Source: an uncultured Bacteroidales bacterium (lineage in GTDB: Bacteria; Bacteroidota; Bacteroidia; Bacteroidales; UBA932). Taken from it: a DNA stretch of 64,000 bases. Below are positions 20,449 to 32,904 of this stretch, piece after piece. Where the stretch lies: the NCBI GenBank assembly GCA_946187865.1, contig CAMHST010000001.1, positions 44,070 through 108,069 on the forward strand, written 5' to 3'. Every line of letters begins with the position of its first letter. The stretch's first letter is position 1. The notes under the pieces are model-generated. The model saw only the letters and a list, made by a program, of their open reading frames with translations, made no database searches and was not told the DNA's origin. The position numbers were made by a program, and so were the translations under genes.

Positions 20449-20545
20449 GGCGGTTTTTCTTGTCTCTACTCTATAAACGGCAAAGATGGCGTTTTGTTGC
20501 AAAAAAGAGAAAAAAAAGAGCAACCCGGAAGGTTGCCCTCAAAAG

Positions 20546-22924
20546 TTACTGCGGAAGGAGCAGGCGCTCTGTCTTCCATTCGGAGGCCTTGCCCAGCTTG
20601 ACGGTGGTTTCCGTGAGCATCTTCTCCGAGGAGGCGCCAAAGCAGAACTTGTACGTCCCCTTGGCCGTCTGCCAGGCCGATTTCTTCTCGTTGAAGGAGG
20701 CCAGGCCGTAGAGGGTGACGGGGATTTCCATTACCTGGCTTTCACCGGGCTTGAGTTCCCGGGTCTTGGCGAAGCCCTTGAGCTCGCGGGCAGGTTTGTC
20801 CAGACCGCCGGAGGGGGCGCTCACATATAGCTGCACCACCTCGCGGCCGGGGCGGGAGCCGGTGTTCCGAACCGTGACGCGGGCCACAAAACCATCGGCC
20901 GAAGGCTCTACCACAGCATTTTCGTACGCAAAAGCGGTATATGTAAGACCGTGGCCGAAGGGATAGGCCACCGGAGCGCCGGAAGTGACGAAATAGCGGT
21001 AGCCCATATTCAGCCCTTCCTCATAGTTGGTATAATCCACCGTAGGAACCAGTTCGCGGCCTTCCCGGGGTGCACGGCCGCCAATCAGGGCCCTGAGGTC
21101 CATCTTGTCTTCCATCACGGGGAAATTCTTGTCGGCCGGGGCGTCGCCGTAGCGTATGCTCCAGCTCTGATTCAGGCGGCCGGAAGGGGCCACCTTGCCG
21201 CAGAGGGCGTCGGCGATGCTCTCCCCTGCCCGCTCGCCAGGCTGCCCTACCACCAGAATGGCATCCACGCTGTCCCGCCAGGAAGCCGTTTCGATGGCGG
21301 CGGGAACATTCAGCAGCACCACCACCGGCTTTCCGGCTGCCCTATAGGCGGCCGATACCTCCTCCAGCAGCTTCCGCTCAGACCCCGTCAGGTCATACTC
21401 AGAGGGATGGCGGTCGAAGGCCTCTCCGGTGGTGCGGGCCAGCGTGATGATGGCTGCATCATTTTCCGCAGCCTGCTCCGCCAGCGTCCAGTTGCGATGG
21501 GCCACGGTGACCGCCACGCCGACATCGGCCGCCATGGCAATTTCTTCCGCCGACAGGGAGGACGGGCGCTCCTGCCCGGGAATGATCTCTTCCGGATTGT
21601 CAAAACGGTAGAACTGGGCATACACGGCAGGGAAGGCCGACCGGATTTTCTCCTTGGCCGACGGCACATAGTCCGAATACTCGCGGAGAAGGTCCCAGTC
21701 CACCGTGAAACCGTCTTCCCGGAGGCCCTGCACCAGGGAAACGTGATAGACGCCCTGGTTGGTGCCGCCCACCCCCATGTTGGCGGGGACCAGGTCATAA
21801 GAAGCGCAGCCGTACAGGGCTACTTTACCCGGAGTGAGCGGCAGGGCGCCGCCGTCGTTCTTCAGGAGCACCATTCCCTCGGCCGAAACCCGCCGGAGAA
21901 GCTTCTGATGGGTTTCCCGGTCGATATCGTTGCTGTACTTGTAGCCCTTGAAGGAGGGACTCTTCACAATCAGCTCCAGCACGTGCTTCACATTGCGGTC
22001 CACATCGGCCTGGGACAAGGTGCCGCTTTCCAGGCCCTTCACAATGTCCTGGCGGTTCGCTTCCGTGCCGGGCTCGATGAGGTCGCAGGTGGCCCGCACG
22101 GCTTCCTCCGTAAGCACCACGCCGTCCCAGTCGCTCATCACTACGCCCTTCCAGCCCCATTCCTGCCGGAGCAGGCGGTCCAGCAGGTCCGGGTTCTCGC
22201 AGGCGTGGACCCCGTTCACGTAATTGTAGGCGCCCATGACGGTTGCAGGATTCCCCTCCTTCACGGCAATCTCGAAGGCCTTCAGGTACAGTTCCCGGAG
22301 CGTACGGACATCCACGCGGGAGTCGTTCTCCTTGCGGTTGGTCTCCTGATTATTCACGGCAAAGTGCTTCAGGGAAGTTGCCACCCCGTTGGACTGTGCG
22401 CCCTGGATCCAGGCGGCGGCCATCTTGCCGGCAAGCACCGGATCTTCCGAGAAGTACTCCTGGTCACGGCCGCCCAGCACGCTTCTGTGCAGGTTGATTC
22501 CCGGGCCCAAGATCACGTCCAGGCCCCGCTCTTTCAGCTCATAGCCGATGGCATGGCCTACGGCGCGTGCCGCCTCCACATCCCACGAGCTGGCCAAAGA
22601 AGAACCGGAAAGGAAGAACGTACAGCTGTAGTCGTTCACATCATACTCGCGGTAGCGGGACATGTTTACGCCCTGGGGGCCGTCGGCAAAATAGATGGAG
22701 GGAATGCCCAGCCGCGGGATGGCGGCCGTCCAGCCGGCGGTGCCCATGAACTTGGCGTTCACATTGCCCCAGCCGGCGCCGCAGCCCACCAGCAGGGTGG
22801 CTTTTTCCTGCGGGGTCATGACGCTGACAATTTGGTCGATATTGTCTTCCCGGAGACGGAGCTCCTGAGAAAAGGCTGGCACGCAGAGCGATACGAGCGC
22901 AGCGGATAAAAGAAGTTTTTTCAT
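20546..22924 (-). CDS. Glycoside hydrolase family 3 (beta-glucosidase-like) with FnIII-like C-terminus
   Basis: 'DVILGPGINLHRSVLGGRDQEYFSEDPVLAGKMAAAWIQGAQSNGV', 'VVMSDWDGV'. Confidence 0.93.
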   Translation of the reverse strand: MKKLLLSAALVSLCVPAFSQELRLREDNIDQIVSVMTPQEKATLLVGCGAGWGNVNAKFMGTAGWTAAIPRLGIPSIYFADGPQGVNMSRYREYDVNDYSCTFFLSGSSLASSWDVEAARAVGHAIGYELKERGLDVILGPGINLHRSVLGGRDQEYFSEDPVLAGKMAAAWIQGAQSNGVATSLKHFAVNNQETNRKENDSRVDVRTLRELYLKAFEIAVKEGNPATVMGAYNYVNGVHACENPDLLDRLLRQEWGWKGVVMSDWDGVVLTEEAVRATCDLIEPGTEANRQDIVKGLESGTLSQADVDRNVKHVLELIVKSPSFKGYKYSNDIDRETHQKLLRRVSAEGMVLLKNDGGALPLTPGKVALYGCASYDLVPANMGVGGTNQGVYHVSLVQGLREDGFTVDWDLLREYSDYVPSAKEKIRSAFPAVYAQFYRFDNPEEIIPGQERPSSLSAEEIAMAADVGVAVTVAHRNWTLAEQAAENDAAIITLARTTGEAFDRHPSEYDLTGSERKLLEEVSAAYRAAGKPVVVLLNVPAAIETASWRDSVDAILVVGQPGERAGESIADALCGKVAPSGRLNQSWSIRYGDAPADKNFPVMEDKMDLRALIGGRAPREGRELVPTVDYTNYEEGLNMGYRYFVTSGAPVAYPFGHGLTYTAFAYENAVVEPSADGFVARVTVRNTGSRPGREVVQLYVSAPSGGLDKPARELKGFAKTRELKPGESQVMEIPVTLYGLASFNEKKSAWQTAKGTYKFCFGASSEKMLTETTVKLGKASEWKTERLLLPQ

Positions 22925-23033
22925 ATTGGATTGATTGGTTTTTCCGTTTGCGCAAAATTACAAAAAAAGAAGGACCTTCACCAGACGATTTGTGCGATAT
23001 TATCAACAATTTTTGTAACTTGCCTGCCGTTTT

Positions 23034-23957
23034 ATGGGTAAATCGCGTTTCATCTGGCATTTGCTGGCCCTGGCCGTCGTTGCGGTATGGGGTGTGACGT
23101 TCGTGTGCACCAAAACCTTGATATCGGCCGGAATGGACCCCGCCGGCATCTTCGCCATCCGTTTCACCCTGGCCTATATAGGCATCTGGGTGCTCTGCCT
23201 GTCGGACAGGAAGAATCTCCGGTGCTGGAGCCGCTCCTGGAAAGACGAGCTGGTATTCCTGTTTCTGGGCATCACCGGCGGCTCTTTCTACTTTCTCACG
23301 GAGAATACCGCCCTGGCCCACACCCAAGCCACCAACGTGGCGTTCCTGGTCTGCGTAGCGCCGCTTTTCACCCTCTTGTTCACGCTCCTGTACAAGCTGC
23401 TGTTCAAAGACCGTTTCGCCCGGGGCATGGAAGATGTCCGGCTGGGGTTTCCGCTTGTCGGCGGCACACTTCTCGCCCTGGCGGGCATGGCCATGGTGGT
23501 GTTCGACGGAGCACGGCTGCAGATTTCCCTGGAAGGGGACCTGCTGGCCATCGGCGCGGCCCTCTGCTGGGCACTCTACAGCCTGTTCATGGGACAGATG
23601 ACGGCCGATTACGGAGCGGTTTTCGCCACCCGGAAGGTCTTCTTCTACGGGCTTCTCACCATCCTCCCCTTCCTGGGCGCATCGGCCGGTTCTTTCTCCC
23701 CTGCCGTCCTGGGTCAGCCGGTCGTTTACGGGAACCTGCTGTTCCTGGGCCTGGTTGCCTCCCTGGCCTGTTTTGTGGCCTGGAACCTGGTGATGGCCAA
23801 GCTCGGGAACGTCACCTCCACCAACTATGTATACCTGAACCCCGTGTTCACGCTCATCTCCGCCATGGTCATCCTGGGAGAGCGGATGACCCTGGTCTCC
23901 GGGCTGGGCAGCGCCGCCATCCTCGCGGGAGTGATCCTGGCCGGTTCCAAGAAATAG
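23034..23957 (+). CDS. DMT/EamA family transporter
   Basis: Ten TM-like segments, paired EamA repeats, 'LTLAYIGIW...TENTALAHTQATNVAFLVCVAPLFT'-type core. Confidence 0.9.
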   Translation: MGKSRFIWHLLALAVVAVWGVTFVCTKTLISAGMDPAGIFAIRFTLAYIGIWVLCLSDRKNLRCWSRSWKDELVFLFLGITGGSFYFLTENTALAHTQATNVAFLVCVAPLFTLLFTLLYKLLFKDRFARGMEDVRLGFPLVGGTLLALAGMAMVVFDGARLQISLEGDLLAIGAALCWALYSLFMGQMTADYGAVFATRKVFFYGLLTILPFLGASAGSFSPAVLGQPVVYGNLLFLGLVASLACFVAWNLVMAKLGNVTSTNYVYLNPVFTLISAMVILGERMTLVSGLGSAAILAGVILAGSKK

Positions 23958-24023
23958 GTTGCAGGCAATAACTGTTCAAATCCAAATTCGTCCCCAAATT
24001 CTTGGCGGATGAAAAAAAATGCG

Positions 24024-24031
24024 TATATTTG
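24024..24031 (+). promoter_or_regulatory. -7 element TATATTTG upstream of tRNA-Gly
   Basis: Exact TAnnTTTG match 10 bp before the tRNA 5' end. Confidence 0.6.
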
Positions 24032-24041
24032 TAGTCCCGAC

Positions 24042-24117
24042 GCGGAATTAGCTCAGTTGGTAGAGCGGCGGCTTCCCAAGCCGCAGGTCACGAGTTCGAA
24101 CCTCGCATTCCGCTCCA
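24042..24117 (+). tRNA. tRNA-Gly (anticodon CCC), CCA encoded
   Basis: GCGGAAT...ATTCCGC acceptor, anticodon loop TTCCCAA, T-arm GTTCGAAC, 3' TCCA. Confidence 0.95.
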
Positions 24118-24177
24118 AGACACTCCTCAAGGCCCGCGCCCAAGGGAGTGTATTGTTTTAATAACCGCATAATTGTT

Positions 24178-25692
24178 ATGGACAAAAACATTGCCCTCAA
24201 CCCCAACCAGGTTGTCGCTTTCCTGCAGAAACACCCGGAAGAGTTTACCCGGGAAGACCTGCTCCGTTTTATCACAGAAAACGGAATCCAGATGATCGAC
24301 TTCATGTATCCCGCAGAAGACGGCCGGGTGAAAACCCTGAATTTCACCGTCAACAGCCTTGCCTACGCAGAGACCATCCTCACGGAAGGAGAGCGGGTAG
24401 ACGGTTCCAGCCTGTTTCCCTCCTTCATCGAGGCCGGCAACAGTGACCTGTACGTGATTCCACGCTACCGGACCGCCTTTGTAGATCCCTTCAACGAGAT
24501 TCCCACGCTGTGCCTGCTGTGCAGCTTCTTCGACAAGAGCGGAGAACCGTTCGACTGCGCCCCGCACGAGACCCTGCGCCGCGCGGAAAAAGCTTTTGAG
24601 GCTTCCACCGGCATGCAGTTCGAGGCCATGGGAGAGCTGGAATACTATGTGATATGCGAGGAAGACCCGCTTTTCCCCGCCACGGACCAGAAAGGCTACC
24701 ACGAATCCGAGCCCTTTGCCAAACTGAACGACTTCCGCCGCGAATGCATGATGCACGTGGCCCGCACGGGCGGCCAAATCAAGTACGGCCACTCGGAGGT
24801 AGGCAATTTCACGCTGGACGGAAAAATCTATGAGCAGAACGAAATCGAATTCCTCCCCTGCCCGGTAGAAACCGCAGCGGACCAGCTCCTGCTGGCCAAA
24901 TGGGTAATCCGGAACCTGGCCTACCGCTATGGGCTGGACGTTTCCTTTGCGCCGAAGATCACCACCGGAAAGGCCGGCAGCGGCATGCACATCCACATGC
25001 GCCTGATGCGGGACGGCCGCAACGCCACCCTGGGCGCCGACGGAAAACTCTCCGAGGAAGCCCGCCGCGCCATCGCCGGTCTGATGCAGATGGCTCCGTC
25101 CATCACCGCTTTCGGCAACAAGAACCCCACCTCCTATTTCCGCCTGGTGCCGCATCAGGAGGCCCCCACCAACGTCTGCTGGGGAGACTGCAACCGCAGC
25201 GCCCTGGTGCGCGTTCCACTGGGCTGGAGCGCCGGCACGGACATGTGCTCCAAGGCCAATCCCCTGGAAAAGGCCGCCGACCACGACACCACCGCCAAAC
25301 AGACCTTCGAGATGCGCTGCCCGGACTGCTCGGCCGACATTTACCAGCTCATGGCCGGCCTGTGCGCAGCCGCCCGCATCGGCCTGGAAATGGAGCCGGA
25401 GAAGGCCCTGAAAATCGCCGCGGACAAATACGTGGACATGGACATCCACCGCAGCGAGAATGCGGCCAGACTGGCCACGCTGGAGAATCTGCCCACCTGC
25501 TGCGCCGAGTCGGCCGACGCCTTGGAAAAGGCGCGCGCCTGCTACGAGGCCGCCGATGTTTTCCGCCCGCGGATGATAGACGGTATTATCAAGGCCCTCC
25601 GCGCCCACGACGATGCCAACCTGCACGAAGCCGCCCGGAAAGACCCGGAGCTGATGCGGAAACTGGTGGAACAGTATTTCTACTGCGGATAA
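24178..25692 (+). CDS. Glutamine synthetase family protein
   Basis: 'EDGRVKTLNFTVNSL', 'VDGSSLFPSF', 'GKAGSGMHIHMRL', 'NPTSYFRLVPHQEAP'. Confidence 0.92.
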   Translation: MDKNIALNPNQVVAFLQKHPEEFTREDLLRFITENGIQMIDFMYPAEDGRVKTLNFTVNSLAYAETILTEGERVDGSSLFPSFIEAGNSDLYVIPRYRTAFVDPFNEIPTLCLLCSFFDKSGEPFDCAPHETLRRAEKAFEASTGMQFEAMGELEYYVICEEDPLFPATDQKGYHESEPFAKLNDFRRECMMHVARTGGQIKYGHSEVGNFTLDGKIYEQNEIEFLPCPVETAADQLLLAKWVIRNLAYRYGLDVSFAPKITTGKAGSGMHIHMRLMRDGRNATLGADGKLSEEARRAIAGLMQMAPSITAFGNKNPTSYFRLVPHQEAPTNVCWGDCNRSALVRVPLGWSAGTDMCSKANPLEKAADHDTTAKQTFEMRCPDCSADIYQLMAGLCAAARIGLEMEPEKALKIAADKYVDMDIHRSENAARLATLENLPTCCAESADALEKARACYEAADVFRPRMIDGIIKALRAHDDANLHEAARKDPELMRKLVEQYFYCG

Positions 25693-25759
25693 GAGAAGGC
25701 TTAAATTTGCAATTTCGGGGGCAGAGTGGTAACTTTGCTCCCGATTGATTATTGTGAAG

Positions 25760-26887
25760 ATGAAACGCCTTTTCATGCTGCTTGCCGGTTCCCTTGCGCT
25801 CGCCCACGGCTGCGCTGCGGGAGACCCGGTAGAAAAACAACTCAGGAAGATGACACTGCGAGAGAAGATCGGCCAGCTGTTTATCGTTCGGCCGGAAGCC
25901 CTGGACCCGGAAATCAGCTGGGTCACGGGGGAAGATCTGGTCCCCTACGCCGTCCGCAGCGTCAACGGGCGGATGGCTGCCACGGGCAAACAGTATCCCG
26001 TCGGGGGCATCCTGCTGTACGCCCATAACATCGACACCCCGGAGCAGGTGACCCGCTTCATCGGGGAGCTCCGCCACCTGCAGGGAGATCCCTTGATCTG
26101 CATCGACGAGGAAGGCGGACGGGTGGCCCGCATAGCCAACAACCCCAATTTCAAGGTGCCCAAGTTCGAGAGCACGGCTTCCATCGGCGCCACCGGGAAT
26201 CCCAAGGCCGCCTACAAGGCCGCCTACGCCATCGGCTCCTACCTGAAGCAGTACGGCTTCGAGGTGAATTTCGCCCCCGTGGCAGATGTGAACACCAACC
26301 CGGAGAACATCATCATCGGCACGCGGGCCTTCTCTGACAAGCCGGAGGTGGCCGCCCCCATGGTGGCCCAGTATGTGAAAGGCATGGCCGATGCCGGCGT
26401 GGTGAGCTGCCTCAAGCACTTCCCCGGACATGGAGACACCTATGCCGACACCCACCTGGGCTACGCCGTGAGCCACAAAAGCTGGGAAGAGATGCTGGAC
26501 TGCGAGATGGTCACCTTCCGCGCGGGCATCGAAGCCGGCGTCCCCATGGTCATGACCGCGCACATATCGGCCCCGAAAGTGACCGGCTCGGAAATTCCCT
26601 CCACCCTCTCCCCCGTGATCCTGCAGGATAAACTCCGGAAAGAGCTGGGTTTCAATGGCGTAATCATCACCGACGGCATGGAGATGGGCGCCATCACCCG
26701 CGAATACAAGTCGGAGCAGGCCGCCATCCTGGCCATCCAGGCCGGAGCCGACATCCTCCTGGGCACCCGGGAATATCCCAAGGTCTTTGACGCGGTGCTC
26801 AAGGCCGTCCAGGACGGGACCATTCCCGAGTCCCGCATAGACCAGAGCGTCCGGCGCATCCTGAAACTGAAAGCGTCCGTCCGTTAG
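25760..26887 (+). CDS. GH3 beta-N-acetylhexosaminidase-like lipoprotein
   Basis: '[14 protein letters not shown]', '[21 protein letters not shown]', '[13 protein letters not shown]' (NagZ-type motif). Confidence 0.92.
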   Translation: MKRLFMLLAGSLALAHGCAAGDPVEKQLRKMTLREKIGQLFIVRPEALDPEISWVTGEDLVPYAVRSVNGRMAATGKQYPVGGILLYAHNIDTPEQVTRFIGELRHLQGDPLICIDEEGGRVARIANNPNFKVPKFESTASIGATGNPKAAYKAAYAIGSYLKQYGFEVNFAPVADVNTNPENIIIGTRAFSDKPEVAAPMVAQYVKGMADAGVVSCLKHFPGHGDTYADTHLGYAVSHKSWEEMLDCEMVTFRAGIEAGVPMVMTAHISAPKVTGSEIPSTLSPVILQDKLRKELGFNGVIITDGMEMGAITREYKSEQAAILAIQAGADILLGTREYPKVFDAVLKAVQDGTIPESRIDQSVRRILKLKASVR

Positions 26888-26922
26888 CGTTTTTTTCGTA
26901 CTTTTGTAAAAATTATAGAGTT

Positions 26923-28296
26923 ATGGCAATCCAGAAGCCCGGAATCCCGAAGGGCACCAGAGACTTCGGCCAGAAAGAAATGGCCCGTCGCAATTATATT
27001 TTCGATACCATCCGGAGCGTTTTCCGCACCTACGGATACCAGCAGATAGAGACTCCCGCCATGGAGAACCTGTCCACCCTGCTAGGCAAATACGGGGAAG
27101 AAGGGGACAAACTCCTGTTCCGCATCCTCAACTCCGGGGATGCATTCGCCGGGATAGACCCGGACAAGCCCGTTGTCCCCCAAATCTGCGAAAAGGGTCT
27201 CCGCTACGACCTCACCGTGCCGTTCGCCCGGTATGTGGTGCAGCACCAGAGCGATATCTCCTTCCCCTTCAAGCGCTTCCAGATCCAGCCGGTCTGGCGG
27301 GCAGACCGTCCCCAGAAAGGCCGCTACCGCGAATTCTACCAGTGCGACGTGGACGTGATCGGCTCCACCTCCCAGGTGAACGAGCTGGAACTGGTGCAGA
27401 TGGTAGATGCCGTGTTCGGCAAGCTGGGCGTCCGGGTGGGCATCCACATCAACAACCGGAAGGTGCTCACCGGCTTCGCGGAGATTGCCGGCGCCCCGGA
27501 CAAGGTGGTGGACATCACGGTGGCCATCGACAAGCTGGACAAGATCGGCCTGGACAAGGTGAAGGAAGAGATGGCGGACAAAGGCATCGAGGCCGGCGGC
27601 ATCGCCGTCATCGAACAAATCCTGTCCCTGAGCGGTTCCTTCCAGGAGAAACTTGCCGCCATGCGTACGCTCTTCGAGGGCGGCAGCGCCTCCGGCATCG
27701 GCTCCGAAACCGGGCTCAAGGGCCTGGCAGAGCTGGAAGAGCTGTTCGGCCTCATAGAAGCGGCCGGCGTGGGGGCCCCGGTAGAGATGGACCTTTCCCT
27801 GGCCCGCGGGCTCAATTATTACACCGGCGCCATCTTCGAGGTAAAGGCGCTGGACTGGGAGATCGGTTCCATCTGCGGCGGCGGCCGCTACGACAACCTC
27901 ACCGGCATCTTCGGCCTGCCGGGCCTCTCCGGCGTGGGTATCTCCTTCGGCGCAGACCGCATCTACGACGTCCTCACCGGCCTGGAACTCTTCCCTGCCT
28001 CGCTGTCGGAAAGCACCACCCTGCTGTTTGCGGTGATGGGGGCCGACGAACTCCGCTATGTGCTTCCCGTAGCCAAAGCGCTCCGGGAGGCGGGCGTATC
28101 GGTAGAGGTATATCCGGAACCCACCAAACTCAAGAAGCAGTTCGACTACGCCGACAAGAAAAACATCCCGTTCATCTCCATCAACGGCAGCACCGAGATA
28201 GAGGCCGGCACAGTGAATATCAAGAACCTGCAAAGCGGTGAGCAGAAGGCTTTCCCTACCGCGGACCTGCCGGGCATTCTCGCATTCCTGAACTAA
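26923..28296 (+). CDS. hisS: Histidyl-tRNA synthetase
   Basis: '[13 protein letters not shown]', '[12 protein letters not shown]', '[26 protein letters not shown]', 'GGGRYDNL'. Confidence 0.97.
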   Translation: MAIQKPGIPKGTRDFGQKEMARRNYIFDTIRSVFRTYGYQQIETPAMENLSTLLGKYGEEGDKLLFRILNSGDAFAGIDPDKPVVPQICEKGLRYDLTVPFARYVVQHQSDISFPFKRFQIQPVWRADRPQKGRYREFYQCDVDVIGSTSQVNELELVQMVDAVFGKLGVRVGIHINNRKVLTGFAEIAGAPDKVVDITVAIDKLDKIGLDKVKEEMADKGIEAGGIAVIEQILSLSGSFQEKLAAMRTLFEGGSASGIGSETGLKGLAELEELFGLIEAAGVGAPVEMDLSLARGLNYYTGAIFEVKALDWEIGSICGGGRYDNLTGIFGLPGLSGVGISFGADRIYDVLTGLELFPASLSESTTLLFAVMGADELRYVLPVAKALREAGVSVEVYPEPTKLKKQFDYADKKNIPFISINGSTEIEAGTVNIKNLQSGEQKAFPTADLPGILAFLN

Positions 28297-28312
28297 CCAA
28301 ACTTGAATAATT

Positions 28313-29665
28313 ATGAACCGATTCAAACCTTTCCTCACTGCAGTGGCCCTGGTCATTGCCGTATCGGCAGGCGCCCAGACCCTGAAAATGGAGCCTCAGG
28401 TGGCCGGCGTCACCACCTACGAAGCCTCCACGGCCGTCAACCTGGTTGTGGTCAAGCCGGAAATCAGGCTGGAGAACCCTGATCCGTCCGTATTCTCCGT
28501 GAACACCAACGGAACGGAACGCAATGTCTTGAGCATCTATCCCTGCGACGCCCGGGGCGCGTTCAACCCGGAAGGCGAATACCTTGCGCTGGGCCTGGAA
28601 AAGGCTTCCGGCCGCGGTATCGGCCTCACCAAAAACGGCGATGTCTGGAAAGACGAATACAGCATCAAGGTGGCCCTGAAGAAGGGAAAGGTCCTGAAAG
28701 TGGGCAAGCAGAAATTCACCGCCATCGACTGCGAGACGGAAAAAGGTCTGCGGGACTTCGTTTCGGAAGCCGACTACTTCAACAAGGGCACCTTCACGGG
28801 CGCAACCACCGGAAAGCCCGGTGAAGTCACCCTCACCTATGCCTCCTATGAGCCCTGGTCGCTCAAGGGCGACGGAAAAGCCAATCCCCTGATCATCTGG
28901 CTGCACGGCGGCGGAGAAGGCGGCGTGGATGTGTCCATCACCCTCCTGGGCAACGAGGTGGTATCCCTGATCCGTCCGCAGATCCAGTCGCATTTCACCA
29001 CGGAAGGCGGCGCCGGCGGCGCTTACGTCCTGTCCGTCCAGTGCCCCACCATGTGGATGGCAACCGCCAAGGGCTTCGGCCACGGGGATTACCCTTCCCT
29101 TTATGCCGATGTTCTCAAATCCTGCATCGACTACTATCTGGAGCAGAATCCGGACGTGGACCGCAGGCGCGTGTACGTGGGCGGCTGCTCCAACGGCGGA
29201 TACATGACCATGCACATGCTCATGCGCCATCCCAGATTCTTTGCCGCAGCCTATCCCACCTGCGAGGCCTACATGGACCAGTACATCTCCGACACGGAGA
29301 TCGCCACCCTGGCAGAGGAGAACATCTGGATCGTCCAGTCCTACGACGACACCACCGTGGATCCCAAGACCCACTGCATCCCCACGTTCCAGCGCCTGAT
29401 GAAGGCCGGTGCCAAGAACGTATGGATGTCCATGTTTGAAAATGTCCAGGGAATGGACACTCCCGGCCGCCGGCTGATGGGCCATTTCTCCTGGTGCTAC
29501 CTGTTCAACGACGCCGTCACCAAGTCTCAGGAGCAGAGCGAGGGAGATGTCAAGCCCAGCAACGACGGAGGCGGCTCCGTCGCCCCCCAGGGCCATGCGA
29601 ACATCTTCGAATGGATGAACGCCCAGGTCCTCTCAGACCCTGAGATCACCCATCCCCGCTGGTAA
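28313..29665 (+). CDS. Secreted alpha/beta hydrolase (esterase/PHB-depolymerase-like) with N-terminal beta domain
   Basis: Signal peptide; 'LIIWLHGGGEGG', 'VYVGGCSNGGYMTM' nucleophile elbow. Confidence 0.85.
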   Translation: MNRFKPFLTAVALVIAVSAGAQTLKMEPQVAGVTTYEASTAVNLVVVKPEIRLENPDPSVFSVNTNGTERNVLSIYPCDARGAFNPEGEYLALGLEKASGRGIGLTKNGDVWKDEYSIKVALKKGKVLKVGKQKFTAIDCETEKGLRDFVSEADYFNKGTFTGATTGKPGEVTLTYASYEPWSLKGDGKANPLIIWLHGGGEGGVDVSITLLGNEVVSLIRPQIQSHFTTEGGAGGAYVLSVQCPTMWMATAKGFGHGDYPSLYADVLKSCIDYYLEQNPDVDRRRVYVGGCSNGGYMTMHMLMRHPRFFAAAYPTCEAYMDQYISDTEIATLAEENIWIVQSYDDTTVDPKTHCIPTFQRLMKAGAKNVWMSMFENVQGMDTPGRRLMGHFSWCYLFNDAVTKSQEQSEGDVKPSNDGGGSVAPQGHANIFEWMNAQVLSDPEITHPRW

Positions 29666-29713
29666 AATCGGCTCCGCGGCTTGGAAAAATTTGTTTTTTT
29701 CAAAAAAACGCCT

Positions 29714-29721
29714 TACCTTTG
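29714..29721 (+). promoter_or_regulatory. -7 element TACCTTTG upstream of tRNA-fMet
   Basis: Exact TAnnTTTG match 11 bp before the tRNA 5' end. Confidence 0.6.
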
Positions 29722-29732
29722 CATTCCCAAAC

Positions 29733-31357
<1,625 letters not shown>

Positions 31358-31559
31358 AGTCGGCGTGTTTTTGCAGATAGTCTTTTACTAAAACTTTAGA
31401 CAACCGGTCCAGAAACTCCAGCATCACTTCTCTTTGCCGGGCATCGGAGAATCCGGCTTTCTGGAGTTTTTCAGAGTACCTTCTATACTCTCCGGGTGTC
31501 ATACAAATTTAGTCATTTTTCGCCAACTCAGACAGTTCAGAGATGGTTTTTTCAAATAT

Positions 31560-32459
31560 TTACATACTTGGATATAATGCCATATGGGAGGAATAGCCCC
31601 GGGATGCCTGAAGCATTTCGCTTATGTCTTTGAATTGGCCGTAGAGGTCGGACATGTCCACCGCGTCTTTCCCTTTCAAGAGGTCACGGACGCCCTGATA
31701 GCAGCGCTCCCCGGCGGCATCGTTGTCCAGGAAACAGGTGGCGCCGTCGTGCTGCTTGAGGTATTCGGCCGCCTTGCCGAGGTTGTTGACGGAGTTCAGG
31801 ATGACTACGTCGCAGCTGGGCAGCTCGCTTCCCTGCATCACGCGCCACGAAAGGAAATCGAACATCCCTTCAAAGACGGCAACTTTCTTCGTGGACGGTT
31901 TCGAGGTAATCTTTCCCTCCTTATTTATAGTGGTGATTCCCGCTTTGTCGGTTCCCTTATGACCGCTGGGCGACTTCATTGCATAGCCTCCGGCGTTGTT
32001 GGGAATTCCCAACAAGGTAAAATGCAGGTCCCGCTGCGGGTCATAGACGATAATCTCTTTCAGATATCGCTGGGCCAGGCTCAGCGGAATCTTCCTCCCC
32101 TCCAGGTACTGCAGGAGATAGTTGCTCCGGATGGCCCGGACGGCCTTAATCTGTATGGAGGGACGCTGCTCGACTGCTTCCTTTACGGCCGAACGGAGCG
32201 GCGTGGGAACCAGCCTGGCCAGGAAACTGTAAGCCTCGGCCTGCGAGCATTTCCTCACGCGCATCACCAGGTCCACGTTGGTTCCGCCCTGCGAGAGACC
32301 GAAGTCGTACCAGACGTTCTTGACCGGATCCACATGCAGGGACGCATTCTTCTCGGAGCGTAGCGGAGAGGTCCACATATTCCGGGCCTTCCCCGGCCTT
32401 GCACCCAGGGCTTCCAGCACCTTCCCCAGCGGGATGTTGTACAGTTCGTTGTCGAACAT
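31560..32459 (-). CDS. Toprim / primase-like protein
   Basis: 'WTSPLRSEKNASLHVDPVKNVWYDFGLSQGGTNVDLVMRV' (CHC2-like) and toprim 'VAVFEGMFDFLSW...TCFLDNDAAGERC'. Confidence 0.82.
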   Translation of the reverse strand: MFDNELYNIPLGKVLEALGARPGKARNMWTSPLRSEKNASLHVDPVKNVWYDFGLSQGGTNVDLVMRVRKCSQAEAYSFLARLVPTPLRSAVKEAVEQRPSIQIKAVRAIRSNYLLQYLEGRKIPLSLAQRYLKEIIVYDPQRDLHFTLLGIPNNAGGYAMKSPSGHKGTDKAGITTINKEGKITSKPSTKKVAVFEGMFDFLSWRVMQGSELPSCDVVILNSVNNLGKAAEYLKQHDGATCFLDNDAAGERCYQGVRDLLKGKDAVDMSDLYGQFKDISEMLQASRGYSSHMALYPSM

Positions 32460-32509
32460 ACGAAAAAAGTTTATCTTTTTCTCGGTTTTTCCGATTATTC
32501 TACTTACTT

Positions 32510-32530
32510 TTGTCAAGTCAAATTTGACAA
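32510..32530. promoter_or_regulatory. Inverted repeat TTGTCAA-N7-TTGACAA in divergent promoter region
   Basis: Perfect 7-bp arms between toprim (-) and HTH (+) genes. Confidence 0.5.
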
Positions 32531-32598
32531 CGGCGGTTGTTAACTGACAATGCAAAGGAAAACAATGCGCCGTAAACGCCCAAATTTGAAAAGGAAAA

Positions 32599-32904
32599 AT
32601 GATGGCAAACGAAGTTAAGAATGCAGCAGTAGAATCTGCTGCCCAGACCGCTCAGACCCCGAATTCAAGGGCCAGAATGCCCTTTTCTCCCGGAACGAAA
32701 AAGGGAGCCCGCCTCCGTCCCGTATTTGACTTCCTGATGGACGAAAACGTCTCCCTTTCGGAGCTCGGCCGCCGTGTGGGAATCTCCCGCCAAAGCATGA
32801 GCACCCGCTTCGCCGTGGACGACTGCAAAATGTCCGACATGGAAAAGATGGCCGACGCCCTCGGCTACGATTTCGAGTGGACCTTTAAGAAGAGGCAGCA
32901 GTAG
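32599..32904 (+). CDS. Small HTH (lambda-repressor-like) DNA-binding protein
   Basis: 'VSLSELGRRVGISRQSMSTRFAVDDCKMSDMEKMADALGYDFEWTF'. Confidence 0.75.
   Translation: MMANEVKNAAVESAAQTAQTPNSRARMPFSPGTKKGARLRPVFDFLMDENVSLSELGRRVGISRQSMSTRFAVDDCKMSDMEKMADALGYDFEWTFKKRQQ

Noticed and set aside
1735-28356. Long antisense ORFs (e.g. 1735-3462 +, 9023-10945 -, 11284-13860 -, 15436-17478 +, 20951-22909 +, 24127-25926 -, 27082-28356 -)
   Set aside because: Shadow frames opposite well-recognised genes in GC-rich DNA; compositions are biased (His/Gly/Val/Arg-rich) and no domain motifs are visible
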